Source: Lepiota brunneoincarnata | Taxonomy: Eukaryota > Basidiomycota > Agaricomycetes > Agaricales > Agaricaceae | Length of the DNA: 64,000 bases | Direction: 5' to 3' | NCBI GenBank assembly: GCA_023014365.1 | Contig: JAEBUN010000003.1 | Location: 1,612,001 to 1,676,000 of the forward strand | In this document: positions 21,003 to 32,415 of the stretch, one piece after another | Numbering within the stretch: position 1 is the first letter of the stretch | How the letters are laid out: every line of letters begins with the position of its first letter | Made by a program: the position numbers and the translations under genes | The notes under the pieces: model-generated | The model's input: only the letters and a program-made list of their open reading frames with translations | Told to the model about the DNA's origin: nothing | Databases searched by the model: none

Positions 21003-24000
21003 GTACCTGAACGAGTTACGTATATGCTCTCAGAATGTAAATCGTAATTACATTCTGCTGGACTCTTATCTCGAATTGTATAAAAACGATTTTGATGTCT
21101 TTTTCGTGCAAGAGCCTCCTTGGCGAAACCTCCGTAAGGCTCCCTCTACTGTCTCTTGGGACGGTGAGGACGTTGTTGGCGCCCTGCTCCATCCTGAGTG
21201 GGTGTGCATTTGGAACCCTCAGCCGGGTAGCTCGTCCCCGCGAGTGTTGGCTTACGTCCACTTGAGGCTGAAGATGCTGCGACCTTCCCTCCGCAGGGAT
21301 CTGGTCGATCACCGCGACATTATGGTTGTGTCCCTGTGGCAAGGGGAGCACACCTATAATCTTATGAACGTCTATTCGGACGACTGCCACACCGCCATCC
21401 TGGCCCTTCGGGGGCTGGTGGACTCTCTGCCTGCCATGACGTATATGGCGGGTGACTTCAATTGCCACTCGGAGCGGTGGGATCCTAATCGGGTCTCGCA
21501 TCCAGGGATCGCCCAATCTCTTTTGGAGGTTGGGATGGATCTGGGGCTTGATTTGGTGCTCCCGGTGGTTCCGGGCCCAACTCACTTCCCACACGATATG
21601 AATCTGTCACCATCGGTGATCGATCTCGTCTTCCTCCTGATGGCTCGAGATCCTGATCTCAGCAGCGCAAGTTACCTGCGTGTGACGCGATACAGCACAA
21701 TGGCGTGCCGTGCCACAATATGGACTCCGTCTGGAGTGCCCTGCATGGGACCTACAACGCGGCCTCTGGCCGCGCTGTGAATCCCTCTGTGTTGAACGCT
21801 CTCCCTGCGCAGGCGGAGAGGGCGTGGTACCCTTTCTCCACTTTGGAGCTCGAGGACGCCTTGCGTTCTTGTGCGAAGAAGTCTGCTCCCGGGCCTGACC
21901 ATGTTACGTGGTCGTACCTGAAGGATATCATGGTGGACCGGGCGTCCTGCCGCGTGTTCGTTGATCTTGCCAATGCCTGCCTGACAGCAGGGCATTGGCC
22001 TGATTATTTCAAGGAGTCTAACTCAGTGGTCATACCTAAGCCGGGGAAGCCCTCATACTCTACCCCCAAGGCCTTTTGGCTGATTGTGTTGCTTAACACA
22101 TTGGGTAAACTTGTGGAGAAAATGATCTCCAACTGCCTCCAGTTTGACTGTGTCAAGTGGGGGGTGTTTCATCCCAACCAGGTTGGCGGTATCCGCCAGA
22201 AGTCCACTGAGGACACCGGGTTGATCCTCACTCATCTTGTTCGCATGGGGTGGGCCCAGGGACTGCGGACTAGTGTTGTAGCCTTTGACATCGCTCAGTT
22301 CTTCCCTTCGCTGAATCATGATATGATTCTGGTGGTGCTGTCACGGTCAGGTTTCGTGCCTGAGTTGGTACGATTCTTCGGCTCCTACCTGGTTGGGAGG
22401 TCTACCACGTATTTGTGGAATTCCTTTCGGTCTGATCCTAGGCAGGCAGATGTGGGTGTCGGGCAGGGCTCGGCTCTGTCCCCCGTCTTGTCCGCCCTGT
22501 ATCTCACCCCCCTGGTGTACTTGTATTACCAGCGGACCCCCAGCCTTGGCGTCAATATGCTTTCGTATGTCGACGATGGGACCCTTATAGTCCAAACCAA
22601 GAACTGGGAGGACAACATTGCTGCCCTGCAGGCGGCTTACCGCTGCGTGCACGGGCTCTTTGACTCCTTTGGCCTCACGCTTGAGCATACCAAGTCGGAG
22701 GTCTTCCACTTCTCTCGCAACCCAAGGGATGCCAACCCGCCCATTGACCTGGGCTTCCATCCATACACAGGGGACACCCCCTTGAAACCCAAGCCATTTT
22801 GGCGGTACTTGGGCTTCTATTTTGACTGTGCTCTCACCTTTCGCGAGCATGTCTGTTACTATTCTACTAAGGCTTTCTCCATGGTTGGTGCGATGGGGAT
22901 GCTTGGTAATTCAACCCGGGGGTTGCTTCCTGATCAGAAGCGCCTCCTATACCGGTCCTGCGTGGTTCCTATTGCCATGTATGGGTTTCATATGTGGTAT
23001 CATGAGGGTTTCCATAACAAGGGAATCCTCAGGATGTTTAACTCCATGCAGCAGTGAGCTGCAAACTGGATCATCGGTGCGTTTTGCACGTCCCCAACCA
23101 GAGGGGCAGAGGCCCTAGCAGGCCTTCTGCCCTTCCGGCTGCATCTTAAGAAACTGGCTTCCCGAATGATATTCCAGGTTGCCACTCTTGCGGCTAATCA
23201 TCCGCTTCGGCCCTTGCTAGGCCACGAGTTTAGGGGGAGTTCTCCGGAACACCCTCGAGCTATTTCGACTCTCACCCCTGCACTTTGGCCTAAGGTGAGG
23301 AGTGCTCTCATGGAAGTACAGGTGGTGCTTCCACAGCTTACTGAGCCGTTCTCCCCATTTGCGGATGAGAATAGGCCAGGTCTCCGTCTTTTGGACCGCT
23401 TCTCGGAGCGGATCAAATTTATGCTTTACACCGTTGATCCGGAGGGGGATTCGAAGCAATGACACCTCGATGGACTGCACGCCTCCATCCAGAGGGTGCA
23501 ATCTGACCCATCGTCTGTTTGTATAGCGGCTGGTGCACACCGGTTGCCGTGCGGAAGACTGCAGGCTGTCTCAGCGGCTTGTGTGTTTGCAGGCAGGCAT
23601 CTGGTCAGGCAAGCCAGGCAGGCCGCGGGGAGAGTTCTGATCGCTGATGCGGAACTCCACTCCATTCGGTTGGGAGTAAGCATGGTCTTGGATCATGCGG
23701 AAACCAACCACATATTTATCTACACCAGCTCCGCGGGCTCCGCCCACAGAGCTGTGGATCTCTCTGTACACGCTGGCCAGGCTCATTCCGTGGACGTGTG
23801 TCAGTCCCTGGACTGCTGGCTGTCTTCCAAGGCCCAGCGGACTGTTACCTTCTGGCAGGTGCCTTCAGGCTCTGTTGCAGAGCTTCACTCTGACGCTGTC
23901 GCAATGGCAAAGGAGCTTCATGTATTGTTGGGCGCTCACCTGGTGACTACTATCGACTCTCTCCGGGTGGAGGTCACGAGAGGGTGTATTGACAAATGGG

Positions 24001-24389
24001 TGAATATGTTTCGCTCGCCCCTTTATAGGGGGAGGAATTTCCTCCCCCTGCTGGACTCCCTTGGGAAGCCAATCCAACCCTCGTACCTCTCCGGAGGTGC
24101 GTGGCTCTGAGAAATTGGTCCCCGGATGTCTGTCGCTGGTACAGCAAGGGCCACCCGCACTATACTCGGTCATGCCCCTATTGGGGAGTACCACGCTAGG
24201 TTCCATCCCCAGGAGGATCACTCCTGTCCCTGTGGGTTGTGGCTTGAAACCTGCACCCACATACTCACTTCTTGTCCAAAGTATACGCAACATGGCGGCT
24301 TACCCCGCGACCTCGATACCCTCCTGGGCTTTCTGGAGCGCAACCCTTCTGCGTTTGCATTCCTATCCCGGCCCCAAGGGGTGGGATAA
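20995..24389 (+). pseudogene. LINE-B ORF2 (endonuclease, RT, degenerate RNase H)
   Basis: The APE endonuclease runs from 20995 to ~21665 (ICSQNVN, FVQEPPW, MAGDFNCHSERWD). A deletion then removes its SDH end and the linker. The RT follows at 21690-23057: IPKPGKPSYSTPKAF, AFDIAQFFPSLNH, VGQGSALSPVLSA and LSYVDDGTLIVQ, so the catalytic YVDD is intact. Stops occur at ~23057, ~23461 and ~24108. The RNase H-like region reads CIAAGAHRL, DAELHSIRL and IYTSSAGSA where LINE-A has AATDASL, EAELFAIRL and FTDSMASA, so two catalytic Asp positions are lost. The C-terminal zinc motif CPCGLWLETCTHILTSC ends near the stop at 24387-24389. Confidence 0.87.
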
Positions 24390-24838
24390 CTGGGGGAGGG
24401 CCTTCGGGTTATTCCCCCCTCGCGGCTTTGGTCTCGAGGAACCAGTGGTTATTCGCCCTCCGCCCTCAGGTGGAGTGTAGCGATTTATGGAGAATTGACT
24501 CCTAACGCCCCTAGGGGCAGAGACCCGATGTTCTTAGAGCCTCAGTCTGCAGGGTGTAGGGATTTACGGAGAATTAACTCCTAACCCCCTTCGGGAGGGG
24601 GACCTGTTGGCCCTATCCACCCCTCGTCTGCCGCGCCCCGATTTCCGTCGGGGTAGCGGACTCTTCACCCACGTGCACTTCGTTACGGAGTGTAGCCTTT
24701 CGAGTCAGCGGGACTCCCTTCCCTACCTTCATTGGTAGTTATACCATGTATTAGTTGCCTTGTACGTAGCTAGTGCACACGGACTGTGTTCGAGCACTGT
24801 GTTATAAATTGTTGATTTCAAAAAAAAAAAAAAAAAAA

Positions 24839-25815
24839 GCTCCACGACCAGTGCAAACCGAGTAAAGATGTCATGGACAACCTCGTAAGATCTGCAGAGC
24901 AGGACACAGTTGGCGTCCAGGTCCCAGGCCTGCGCCATGATGGTACCATCATCAACATAAGATAGGAGCGAGAGGCCCAGTTGAGGGAGTCTCCGCTCGA
25001 TAATATACATGGCGGGAGCCAAGTAGAGGCCGGACAGGATGGGTGAGAGGGCAGACCCCTGGCCTACCCCCACCTCCACCCGGAACGGTTCAGACAGGAA
25101 GGAGTTCCAGGTGTAACTGGTAAACCTCCCCATGAGATAAGAAGCAAAGAACCGGCCCATGCACAGGGAGAACCCCTGCCGAGCCAGAACTGCGAGAAGC
25201 ATCCCATGGTTCAGGGATGGGAAGAACTGTGCGATGTCGAAGGCGAAAGAACACTTGTCTTCAACCCACAGGCCCACCCGGCACAGACAAGGTGCACGAG
25301 GTAGGCGCCAGCGTCTTCGGTGGACCGTTGGATCACACCGCCGAACTGGTTTGGATGGAACACACCAAACTTGACAGCCTCAAACTGCAAGCGGCGTGAG
25401 ATCATTTTCTCAATAAGTTTACCGAGAGTATTAAGAAGGAGGATCGGTCTGAACGCCTTCGGAGTGGCATAGGAGGGCTTGCCAGGCTTTGGTATGATAA
25501 CCGACATGCTCTCCTTAAAGTGACGAGGCCAATGCCTGCACTCCATGCAGGCATCGGCGATCCGACAGACCAAATGGGTAACTGTTGGGCCCGCCAGAAT
25601 GGACTTGAGGTGCGTCCACATAATGTGGTCCGGACTGGGTGAAGACAAAGAGGAGCACGTGCGCAGGGCCTTGTGCATCTCCAGGTCAGAGAAGACCGGC
25701 CACTCCCATGGTGGGAGTGGATCGATCTGGTCAAGAACCCCGATATCAACCGGGCAGTTGTTAGCGGCATTGTAAGAACCGTGGAGCCCTTCCCAGAGCT
25801 CCTCAAGAGTGTTGC
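24839..25815 (-). pseudogene. LINE-A ORF2 fragment, RT core
   Basis: Encodes RT blocks from the AFRPILLLNTLGK region through AFDIAQFFPSLNH, GVGQGSALSPILSG and LLSYVDDGTIMAQ. A frameshift lies near 25245. It continues to the right across the two LTRs (26190-26272 and 26647 on). Confidence 0.85.
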
Positions 25816-26184
25816 TGTTAGGAGTGCCCTGTGACATGCCAGGATGTGCTATATGCACTCCTGTGGTGAGCAGTGTGCACTTGTCTTATTGTGCTCTGAA
25901 CAGTCCCACTTGTTTGTTGTTGTGTTTGTGGACTTGTAGATAGGCCTGGACGCTTTTGGTAGCTAGTCATGTGATCTAGACATGGACTTGCACCTGTGGA
26001 CGCTTTTGGGACTTCCAGTCTCTCACAGCTGTCCACAGGTGAGTAGTTAGTTCTATCTCCACTCTAGTCTCTCACAGCTGTCCACAGCTTGTTCCTTTCG
26101 TTTCTAGTTGTTCCCTTCGCGTAATACACTCGTTCCTTCGCTGTTAGGACTCCTTACCAGTCCCCCAACGCTCCTGCTTCAACA
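25816..26184 (+). repeat. Solo copia LTR 1 (369 bp)
   Basis: TGTTAGGAG...GCTTCAACA flanked by the 5-bp TSD GTTGC (25811-25815 and 26185-26189). It contains a 49-bp internal duplication relative to the 320-bp LTRs. No internal copia sequence is attached, so this is a solo LTR left by LTR-LTR recombination. Confidence 0.93.
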
Positions 26185-26272
26185 GTTGCAGGGGCGATCC
26201 CAATAGCGGATTGCCTCACAGGGGGGCAACTTGCGCGCCCTAACCCAGTCCATTAGGTCCCAGGGGCACTTG

Positions 26273-26641
26273 TGTTGAAGCAGGAGCGTTGGGGGACTAG
26301 TAAGGAGTCCTAACAGCAAAGGAACGAGTGTATTACGCGAAGGGAACGACTAGAAACGAAAGGAACAAGCTGTGGACAGCTGTGAGAGACTAGAGTGGAG
26401 ATAGAACTAACTACTCACCTGTGGACAGCTGTGAGAGACTGGAAGTCCCAAAAGCGTCCACAGGTGCAAGTCCATGTCTAGATCACATGACTAGCTACCA
26501 AAAGCGTCCAGGCCTATCTACAAGTCCACAAACACAACAACAAACAAGTGGGACTGTTCAGAGCACAATAAGACAAGTGCACACTGCTCACCACAGGAGT
26601 GCATATAGCACATCCTGGCATGTCACAGGGCACTCCTAACA
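26273..26641 (-). repeat. Solo copia LTR 2 (369 bp), opposite orientation
   Basis: Minus-strand LTR flanked by the TSD ACTTG (26268-26272 and 26642-26646). Compared with LTR 1, I count about three base differences over 369 bp. The two LTRs form an inverted pair with an 88-bp spacer. The different TSDs show two separate insertions. Confidence 0.93.
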
Positions 26642-26646
26642 ACTTG

Positions 26647-28729
26647 TTGGTAGAAGCAATCTCCTCGATGTGCTCATCGAAGAACCTGCGCTTAGCGGCC
26701 TTCCAGGTCCGCTTGAATGTGCGAGCATCCTCCCGGTCCCGAGACCGAGAATATGCTGCGTAAGTGCGCGAGCACTCACCGTCCCACTACGGTTTGGACT
26801 GTGAGACGACGCAGATCTCCTTGGAGTGGGCAAGCCACGCCTCAAAGAAGACTGCAGAGGTAGCCAGGGCCACCTCATCGATCCTGTTGGATGAGCCCAG
26901 GTCTGGAAAATCCAGGCCCATAAGCCCCGTCGATACCTCAGCTAGGAACTTGGCCTCCTTGTCCAAATCCCACTTCAGCGAGCGCCTGGGCACAGCCTCC
27001 GCGAAGGCTTCCAGAGGGATAGTGATCCAAAGGGGGCAATGGTCAGATTGACCCTGCAGATTGGGACACCGTGTGGGAAGCGGCAAATGGCCCGCAGCCG
27101 CCCTTGCAAACACGAGATCGATCATGGTAGAAGCGAGCCCCTTCTCAAAGGGGAAGTGCGTGGGGCCCAGGTTCTCAGGGAGTGAGAAATCCAGGCCTAA
27201 CGAGTCCGCCGTTTCCAGCAGGTAGGCGGCAGCAGCGGGGTTGTGGGGAGCCCACAGGTCCCACTGCAGCGAGTGGCAGTTAAAGTCCCCCGACATGAGG
27301 GCGCACTGCGGGAGAGAGTCAACAGCATCTGCCAGATAGCAAATGCCCGACTGCCTGTCATCCGAATAGACGTTGAGAAAGTACACAGCCTCCCCATGCA
27401 GGAACATGGAGATGGCCATGACGTCACAGTGATCGACAACATCTTTTTTTTTTTTTTTTTTTTTAAATCAACAATTTATAACGCAGTGCTCGAACGCAGT
27501 CTGTGTGCACTAACTACAACAAAGTACCTAGTACATGGTATAACTACCAATAAAGGTAGAGAAGAGAGTTCCGCTGACTCGAAAGGCTACACTCCATAAA
27601 GAAGTGTGTGTGGGCGAGGAGTCTGCTACTCCGATGGAAACCAGGGTGCGGCAGACGAGGGGTGGATAGGGCCAACAGGTCCCCCCCCTGAAGGGGGCTA
27701 GGAGTCAGTTCTCCGTAAATCCCTACACCCCGCAGACTAAGGCTCTAAGGACTTTGGGTCTCCGCCCTGATGGGCGTTAGGAGTCAATTCTCCATAAATC
27801 GCTACACCCCGCCCTAGGACGGGGGGCGAATAACTACTAGTCCCTCGAAACCGAAGCCGCGAGGGGGGAATAACCCAAAGGCCCTCCCCAGTTATCCCAC
27901 CCCTTGGGGCCGGGATAGGAACACAAATGCGGAAGGATTGCGTTCCAGAAAGCCCAGAAGGGCGTCAAGGTTGCGGGGTAAGCCGCCACGTCGTGTGTAC
28001 TTCGGACAGGAAGTGAGTATGTGGGTGCGGGTTTCAAGCCGCAGCCCACAGGGACAGGAGTGATCCTCCTGGGGATGGAACCTAGCGCGGTACTCCCCGA
28101 TAGGGGCATGACCGAGTATAGCGCAGGCGGCCCTTGCTGTACCAGCGACGGACATCCGGGGGCTGATTTCTCGGAGCCACGCACCTCCGGAGAGGTACGA
28201 GGGTTGGATTGGCTTCCCAAGGGAGTCCAGCAGGGGGAGGAAATTCCTTCCCCTATAAAGGGGTGAGCGAAACATATTCACCCACTTGTCAATACACCCT
28301 CTCGTGACCTCAGCCCGGAGAGAGTTAATAGTAGTCGCCGGGCGAACGCCCAGCGATACATGGAGTTCCTTCGCCATTGTGACAGTGGTGATCGATGACA
28401 TCACATCGAAGCGAGGGGCAGAGCCGCATCATCCGGTTATGTACATATGCCATAACCCGAGGAGGCTGATCCGGGGAAGAAGGAGGGCAGAACAGGCACA
28501 GCCACTCCAGATGCTTGGGTGCCCCGACAACCTCATCCCCATTAGGGTCAGAGGAGGACGGAATGTGGCGGATGGAGCGCCAAGGCGGCTCCTGTAGTAA
28601 GAACATATCAACGTCATCCTTGAATTGTTCTAGCAAAGAGTCCACAAGAATGTAACTACAGAATACATTCTGTGACCATATACGACACGCTCTCCTCAAT
28701 CTCCTAGGCTTCTGACGGTCCCTATTCAT
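26647..28729 (-). pseudogene. LINE-A ORF2, N-terminal endonuclease part
   Basis: Starts at 28729 (MNRDRQKPRRLRR) in the ATGA overlap with the ORF1 stop. It encodes IWSQNVFCSYIL, LLQEPPW, SGDFNCHSLQWD, MIDLVFARAAAG and SDHCPLW, then the linker towards the RT. It is interrupted by the LINE-B insertion at 27444-28387, whose flanks carry a diverged 15-bp duplication (GTGATCGACAACATC / GTGATCGATGACATC). Confidence 0.87.
27444..28387 (-). mobile_element. LINE-B 3' end (5'-truncated)
   Basis: Poly(T) 27444-27464, the LINE-B terminal motif, 3' UTR and the C-terminal ORF2 (28380 to about 27897; CPCGLRLETRTHILTSC). The tail reads AAATCAAC rather than GAAATCAAC. The imperfect 15-bp TSD (13 of 15 identical) suggests an old insertion. 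Confidence 0.85.
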
Positions 28730-29410
28730 TGGGGTAAGTGGGGTTGACGCGGTGGGGAATGGACCCTTACCGGAGAATCGTACCGGTGCTCAATCCACTC
28801 CCAATCGAAGCAGTGAGCCCAGAATGGGCAGGCCGAAGCCGACACAGCGTGAGCACCACCGCAGTTCATGCACACAGGTGCATGAGGGCAGGGATGGTCA
28901 GCAGGGGTGGGGGCAATAGGCGGCCTATGGTTGGGCTGCCCCTTGCAACACACCACAAACGCCCAGTGGTTAGTTGGGGAGTGCGGACCGCCGCAGTGAG
29001 AGCAGCGGATGGCCTTGCGTTGGCAGGCCAGAGAGGGATGCCCCCACTTCCAGCATCACTGGCAGAGGGGGACACTGGGGTTGGCCTTCATGGGAATTAT
29101 CCTGCACGGAGTGCTGTTGATGGTGATGACGCATCGAGAGACCGTCTTTGCATTGGAACCCTGCTGAGAGTCCCAGATCTCAAAGAAGACGGTGGCTGTG
29201 TTGGCGGCCCTCAAGTTCTTGACGATGCGAGGCCTGGTGGCCAACACAAAATACTCAGACCACACAGAACACTGCATGGCCTCGACCACCCTGTCAGGTG
29301 TGAGCCAGGGCTGCCCGCCCTGGAACATAGGCGCGTTGAGGAGCTTGAGGTAGCTCTTCGACCAAGGGAGGTTCACGTCCACGACAGCCTGAGGCCAGCT
29401 TGTGTGGACT
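28726..29410 (-). pseudogene. LINE-A ORF1 C-terminal part
   Basis: Encodes KSYLKLLNAPMFQGG, FFEIWDSQQG and the CCHC region (CMNCGGAHAVSASAC) to the stop at 28726. A frameshift lies around 29050. Its 5' end meets a second LINE-A ORF1 segment at 29410 that repeats the same ~115 bp. Confidence 0.82.
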
Positions 29411-29994
29411 GCATGGCCTCGACCACCCTGTCGGGCGTGAGCCAGGGCTGCCCGCCCCGGAACATAGGCGCGTCGAGGAGCTTGAGGTAGCTCTTCGACC
29501 GGGGAAGGTTCGCATCCATGACGGCGTTGGGCCAGTTGCCGCGGACAGCGTTCCTGATGGTGCCAATGTCCAGTTCACTGGGCACGGCGGTGGTGTAGCA
29601 CGCCACATGTGAGTCCATCTGTTGGACCTGCTCAATACAAACGAGTGAGCCCGCAGACGCCAGAGCGGTGGCCACCACCCAATGAATCTCCACGCAGACG
29701 ATGGGGCCCAGATTGACTGGGAGACCGCCCCCTGCAAGGGTGAGCATGACCTGCTTGCGCGAAGGTCCAGATGTAGTCATCCTAGGCTTGGGAGCCTTGG
29801 GTGGCTGTTGGGTGGCTGCCGCCTGCCGATGAAACGAGACCACCTTGTGGGAAGGCAGCCCTGGGAGAGCATGCACCAGGTCAATGAGACCCAACGGGGA
29901 TGAGACAGCCGCAGCCGCATAAGAGCAGGGCGGGGAACGAGGCTTGGTAGCCAGGTTGACGCACGGAGAGGGGGGACCGGGGGGTGGCCTCTGC
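29411..29994 (-). pseudogene. LINE-A ORF1 fragment (second copy, central part)
   Basis: Encodes the central ORF1 region (ALPGLPSHKVVSFHRQAAA, GGLPVNLGPIVC, QMDSHVACYTTAVPSELD, then KSYLKLLDAPMFRGG). The last ~115 bp (29411-29525) repeat the beginning of the preceding element (29280-29402) with several differences, so two LINE-A copies are joined head-to-tail here. Confidence 0.8.
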
Positions 29995-30199
29995 TGAGGG
30001 CACGGAGTGCCCTCACTAGCCCCATTGTAGGAACTGTGGTGGCCCCCACACCATCCATAACAAGAAATACCTGTTTTGGTGCAAGCATTTTGAGAATGGT
30101 TGGGCCAAGAAATGTTATCAGAAGCCTATGTCCACTTGAGGCTGAAGTTGCTGTGACCATCCCTCCATAGAGATTTGGTTGATCACCACGACATTATGG
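29995..30199 (+). pseudogene. LINE-B ORF1/ORF2 scrap
   Basis: Plus-strand sequence encoding the last ORF1 cysteine cluster region, joined by a deletion near 30125 to the endonuclease DLVDHHDIMV region. It is cut at 30200 by the poly(T) of the second X/LINE-B chimera. Confidence 0.75.
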
Positions 30200-32138
30200 T
30201 TTTTTTTTTTTTTTTTTTTTTTGAAATCAACAATTTATGATGCGGTGCTTGAACACAGTCCGCATGCACTAGCTACATACAAGGCAACTAATACATGGTA
30301 TAACTACCAGTAAAGGTAGGTAAGAGAGTCCCACTAACTCAAAAGGCTACACTCCATAAAGAAGTGTGTGTGGGTGAAGAGCTCACTACCCTGACAAAAA
30401 CCAGAGCATGACAGACAAGGGGTAGATAGGGCTAACAGGTCCCCCCACCGAAGGGGGTCAGGAGTTAATTCTCCATAAATCCCTACACCCTGCAGGTGAA
30501 GGCTCTAAGAGCTTTGGGTCTCCGCCCCTAGGGGCATTAGAAGTCAATTCTCCATAAATCGCTACACCCTGCCCAAAGGACGGGGGGCAAATAACTATCT
30601 GCTCCTCAAGGCCAAAGCCCGCAAGGGGGAAATAACCCGAAGGCCCTCCCCAGTTATCCCACCCCTTGGGGCCAGGATAGGAATGCAAACGTGGAAGGAT
30701 TGTATTCCAGAAAGCCCAGAAGGGCGTCAAGGTTGTGGGGTGAGCCCATCCAAAGAGCCCCTTGCAGGCAAACTCTGCATGATCCCAATATGGCCTGCTT
30801 GGTACAGCACCCATTACTCCCATGCCAGACTGAGCTTTACTTGTCATAGACACAGGCAGGGGCCTCCCCTATAGGTGGTGCACCCGGGGGCATGGGTCAG
30901 CACACTAACAGCCTTCCTAATTGGTGCGGCAGTAAAGCCAACAGGCCGGACTTACATGAGGTGGCACAAAATCGTAAAACACCCCAAACCCGTTGCCCTC
31001 CCAACTAGGTAATCCACAGGAGTGTAGCCTTTCAAGTCAGCGGGACTCTCTTCCCTACCTTTATTGGTAGTTATACCATGTACTAGTTATTTTGTTGTAG
31101 TTAGTGCACGCGGACTGCGTTCGAGCACCGCGTTATAAATTGTTGATTAAAAAAAAAAAAAAAAAAAAAACAACTAGGTAATCCACAGGGTAGCAGGTTA
31201 GTACAGAAAGCCTTCCTAAAGGGTGTACAAGGTAGGCTAAACTCCACCACTCAACTCATAGGCTCACACTAGAACCACTGACATGGTAACAACTCAAACC
31301 GATAAACCCGGATCTTACCCAGGATCGATCAACAGCAGATCTTGATCTCTCGAGCCAGTTTGCCATTTTCTGAACAAACCGCTACAGCCCAGTGGCTACC
31401 TAGGGCGCGACCCCCGGACCACCTTCCCATTACCCAGCAGCCGGTTCGTGATCAAGATCTGGTTGCCCAGATCTGCAATAAGCATGGATCCCCATATACT
31501 GTAACTGTCCAGGCTTACTGTCTTGCAGGGGCTGCTACTGGAATAGAAGTCGCAGCATGAGAGCTGCCCCGGAGTTTGGGTGATCCCTACTAATGTCCTG
31601 CACCTGGCTGAGCTTTACTCACTTGGAATGCAGGAGGGGGGTGGCCTGTCCTCTTGGTCAGCTTGTTTTCACGGCTATGCCCCCTCTTACCATCCCCTAT
31701 CCTCTTGGTCCCTTGCAGGTGTGCCCTCATTTTCAAGCAGGAGACTCCTTACTCGTGAGGGGGTATTTGGGGGAAGCGTACTTGCTACAGGTTTTGCAAG
31801 AGCTTGGCGAGGAGCGTAGTTGTCCCACTGCAAACCCACCCAGGATGTGTCCAGGGGGACTCCTAACCCATTTTGGCCAGCCAGGAATTCACTGACCCTA
31901 GCAGAGACCACCCAGAATCGCCAGCTCATCAGGCGGCCAGCATACCCAGCCATTAAGCACCTTTGCCAAGGGCACACCCAACTCCCCAACAACACCAAAC
32001 AGCCCTGGGATGCTTCAGAAGGGTGAAGAGGCTAGGAATTTTGTAGACAGCCCACTAAGAAAGGGACGGCCACCTGTAGATTAAGAGTAGAAAATAATGT
32101 AAAGTGGAGATGGTGGTGGTAAGAGAGAAAGAAGCGTG
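30200..32138 (-). mobile_element. Chimeric retroposon, X head fused to LINE-B 3' end (copy 2)
   Basis: Minus strand: X (32138 to 30745), a direct join to LINE-B near the codons for DLDALLGF (about 30744), 3' UTR, the terminal motif and poly(A) (30222-30200 as T). The X side of the join (CTCTTTGGATGGG) is the same base as in copy 1, while the LINE-B side is about 0.5 kb further downstream. It is interrupted by a 150-bp LINE-B at 31021-31170. Its X extends past copies 1 and 3 and includes a ~120-bp 5' segment (32019-32138) also found at 47771-47892. No TSD was found. Confidence 0.78.
31021..31170 (+). mobile_element. Very short LINE-B 3' end inside X
   Basis: Only 128 bp of LINE-B 3' UTR plus poly(A) (31149-31170). 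The flanking TSD CAACTAGGTAATCCACAGG (19 bp; 31002-31020 and 31171-31189) is perfect, so the insertion is recent relative to its host. Confidence 0.93.
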
Positions 32139-32415
32139 CTGATTTCTCGGAGCTAAGTACCTCTGGAGAGGTACGAGGATTGGAGAGGCTTTCCGAGGGA
32201 GTCCAATAGGGGTAGGAAGTTCCTACCTCTATACAAGGGCAAGTGAAACATATTCAACCACTCATCAATGCACCCCCTCATGACTTCAGCACAGAGGGAG
32301 TTGATGGTAGTCATTAGGCGGATACCCAGCAAGACACAGAGCTCCTTCACCATTGCAACAGCATCGGAGTGAAGTTCTGCAACAGAGCCCAAGGGCACTT
32401 GCCAGAAGGTGACGG

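Larger units (their letters stand above)
18856..24838 (+). mobile_element. LINE-B, full-length ends, decayed interior
   Basis: The 5' end CTTCTTAATCTGGTACCACC matches two other LINE-B 5' ends (minus strand at ~39282 and ~42772), so this copy is 5'-complete. It carries ORF1, ORF2 (with a roughly 0.6-kb deletion near 21665) and a 3' UTR (24390-24820) ending TTATAAATTGTTGATTTC-poly(A) at 24820-24838. No TSD can be matched: the left flank is copia and the right flank is LINE-A. Confidence 0.9.
24839..29410 (-). mobile_element. LINE-A (minus), RT to ORF1, with three nested insertions
   Basis: Read from right to left: ORF1 C-terminus (29410-28726), ORF2 start (28729), endonuclease and RT up to the ALVVEHDK region at 24839. 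Nested in it are a 369-bp copia solo LTR at 25816, a second in the opposite orientation at 26273, and a LINE-B 3' end at 27444. The 3' part of the element is absent: the copy abuts a LINE-B poly(A) at 24838. Confidence 0.87.
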
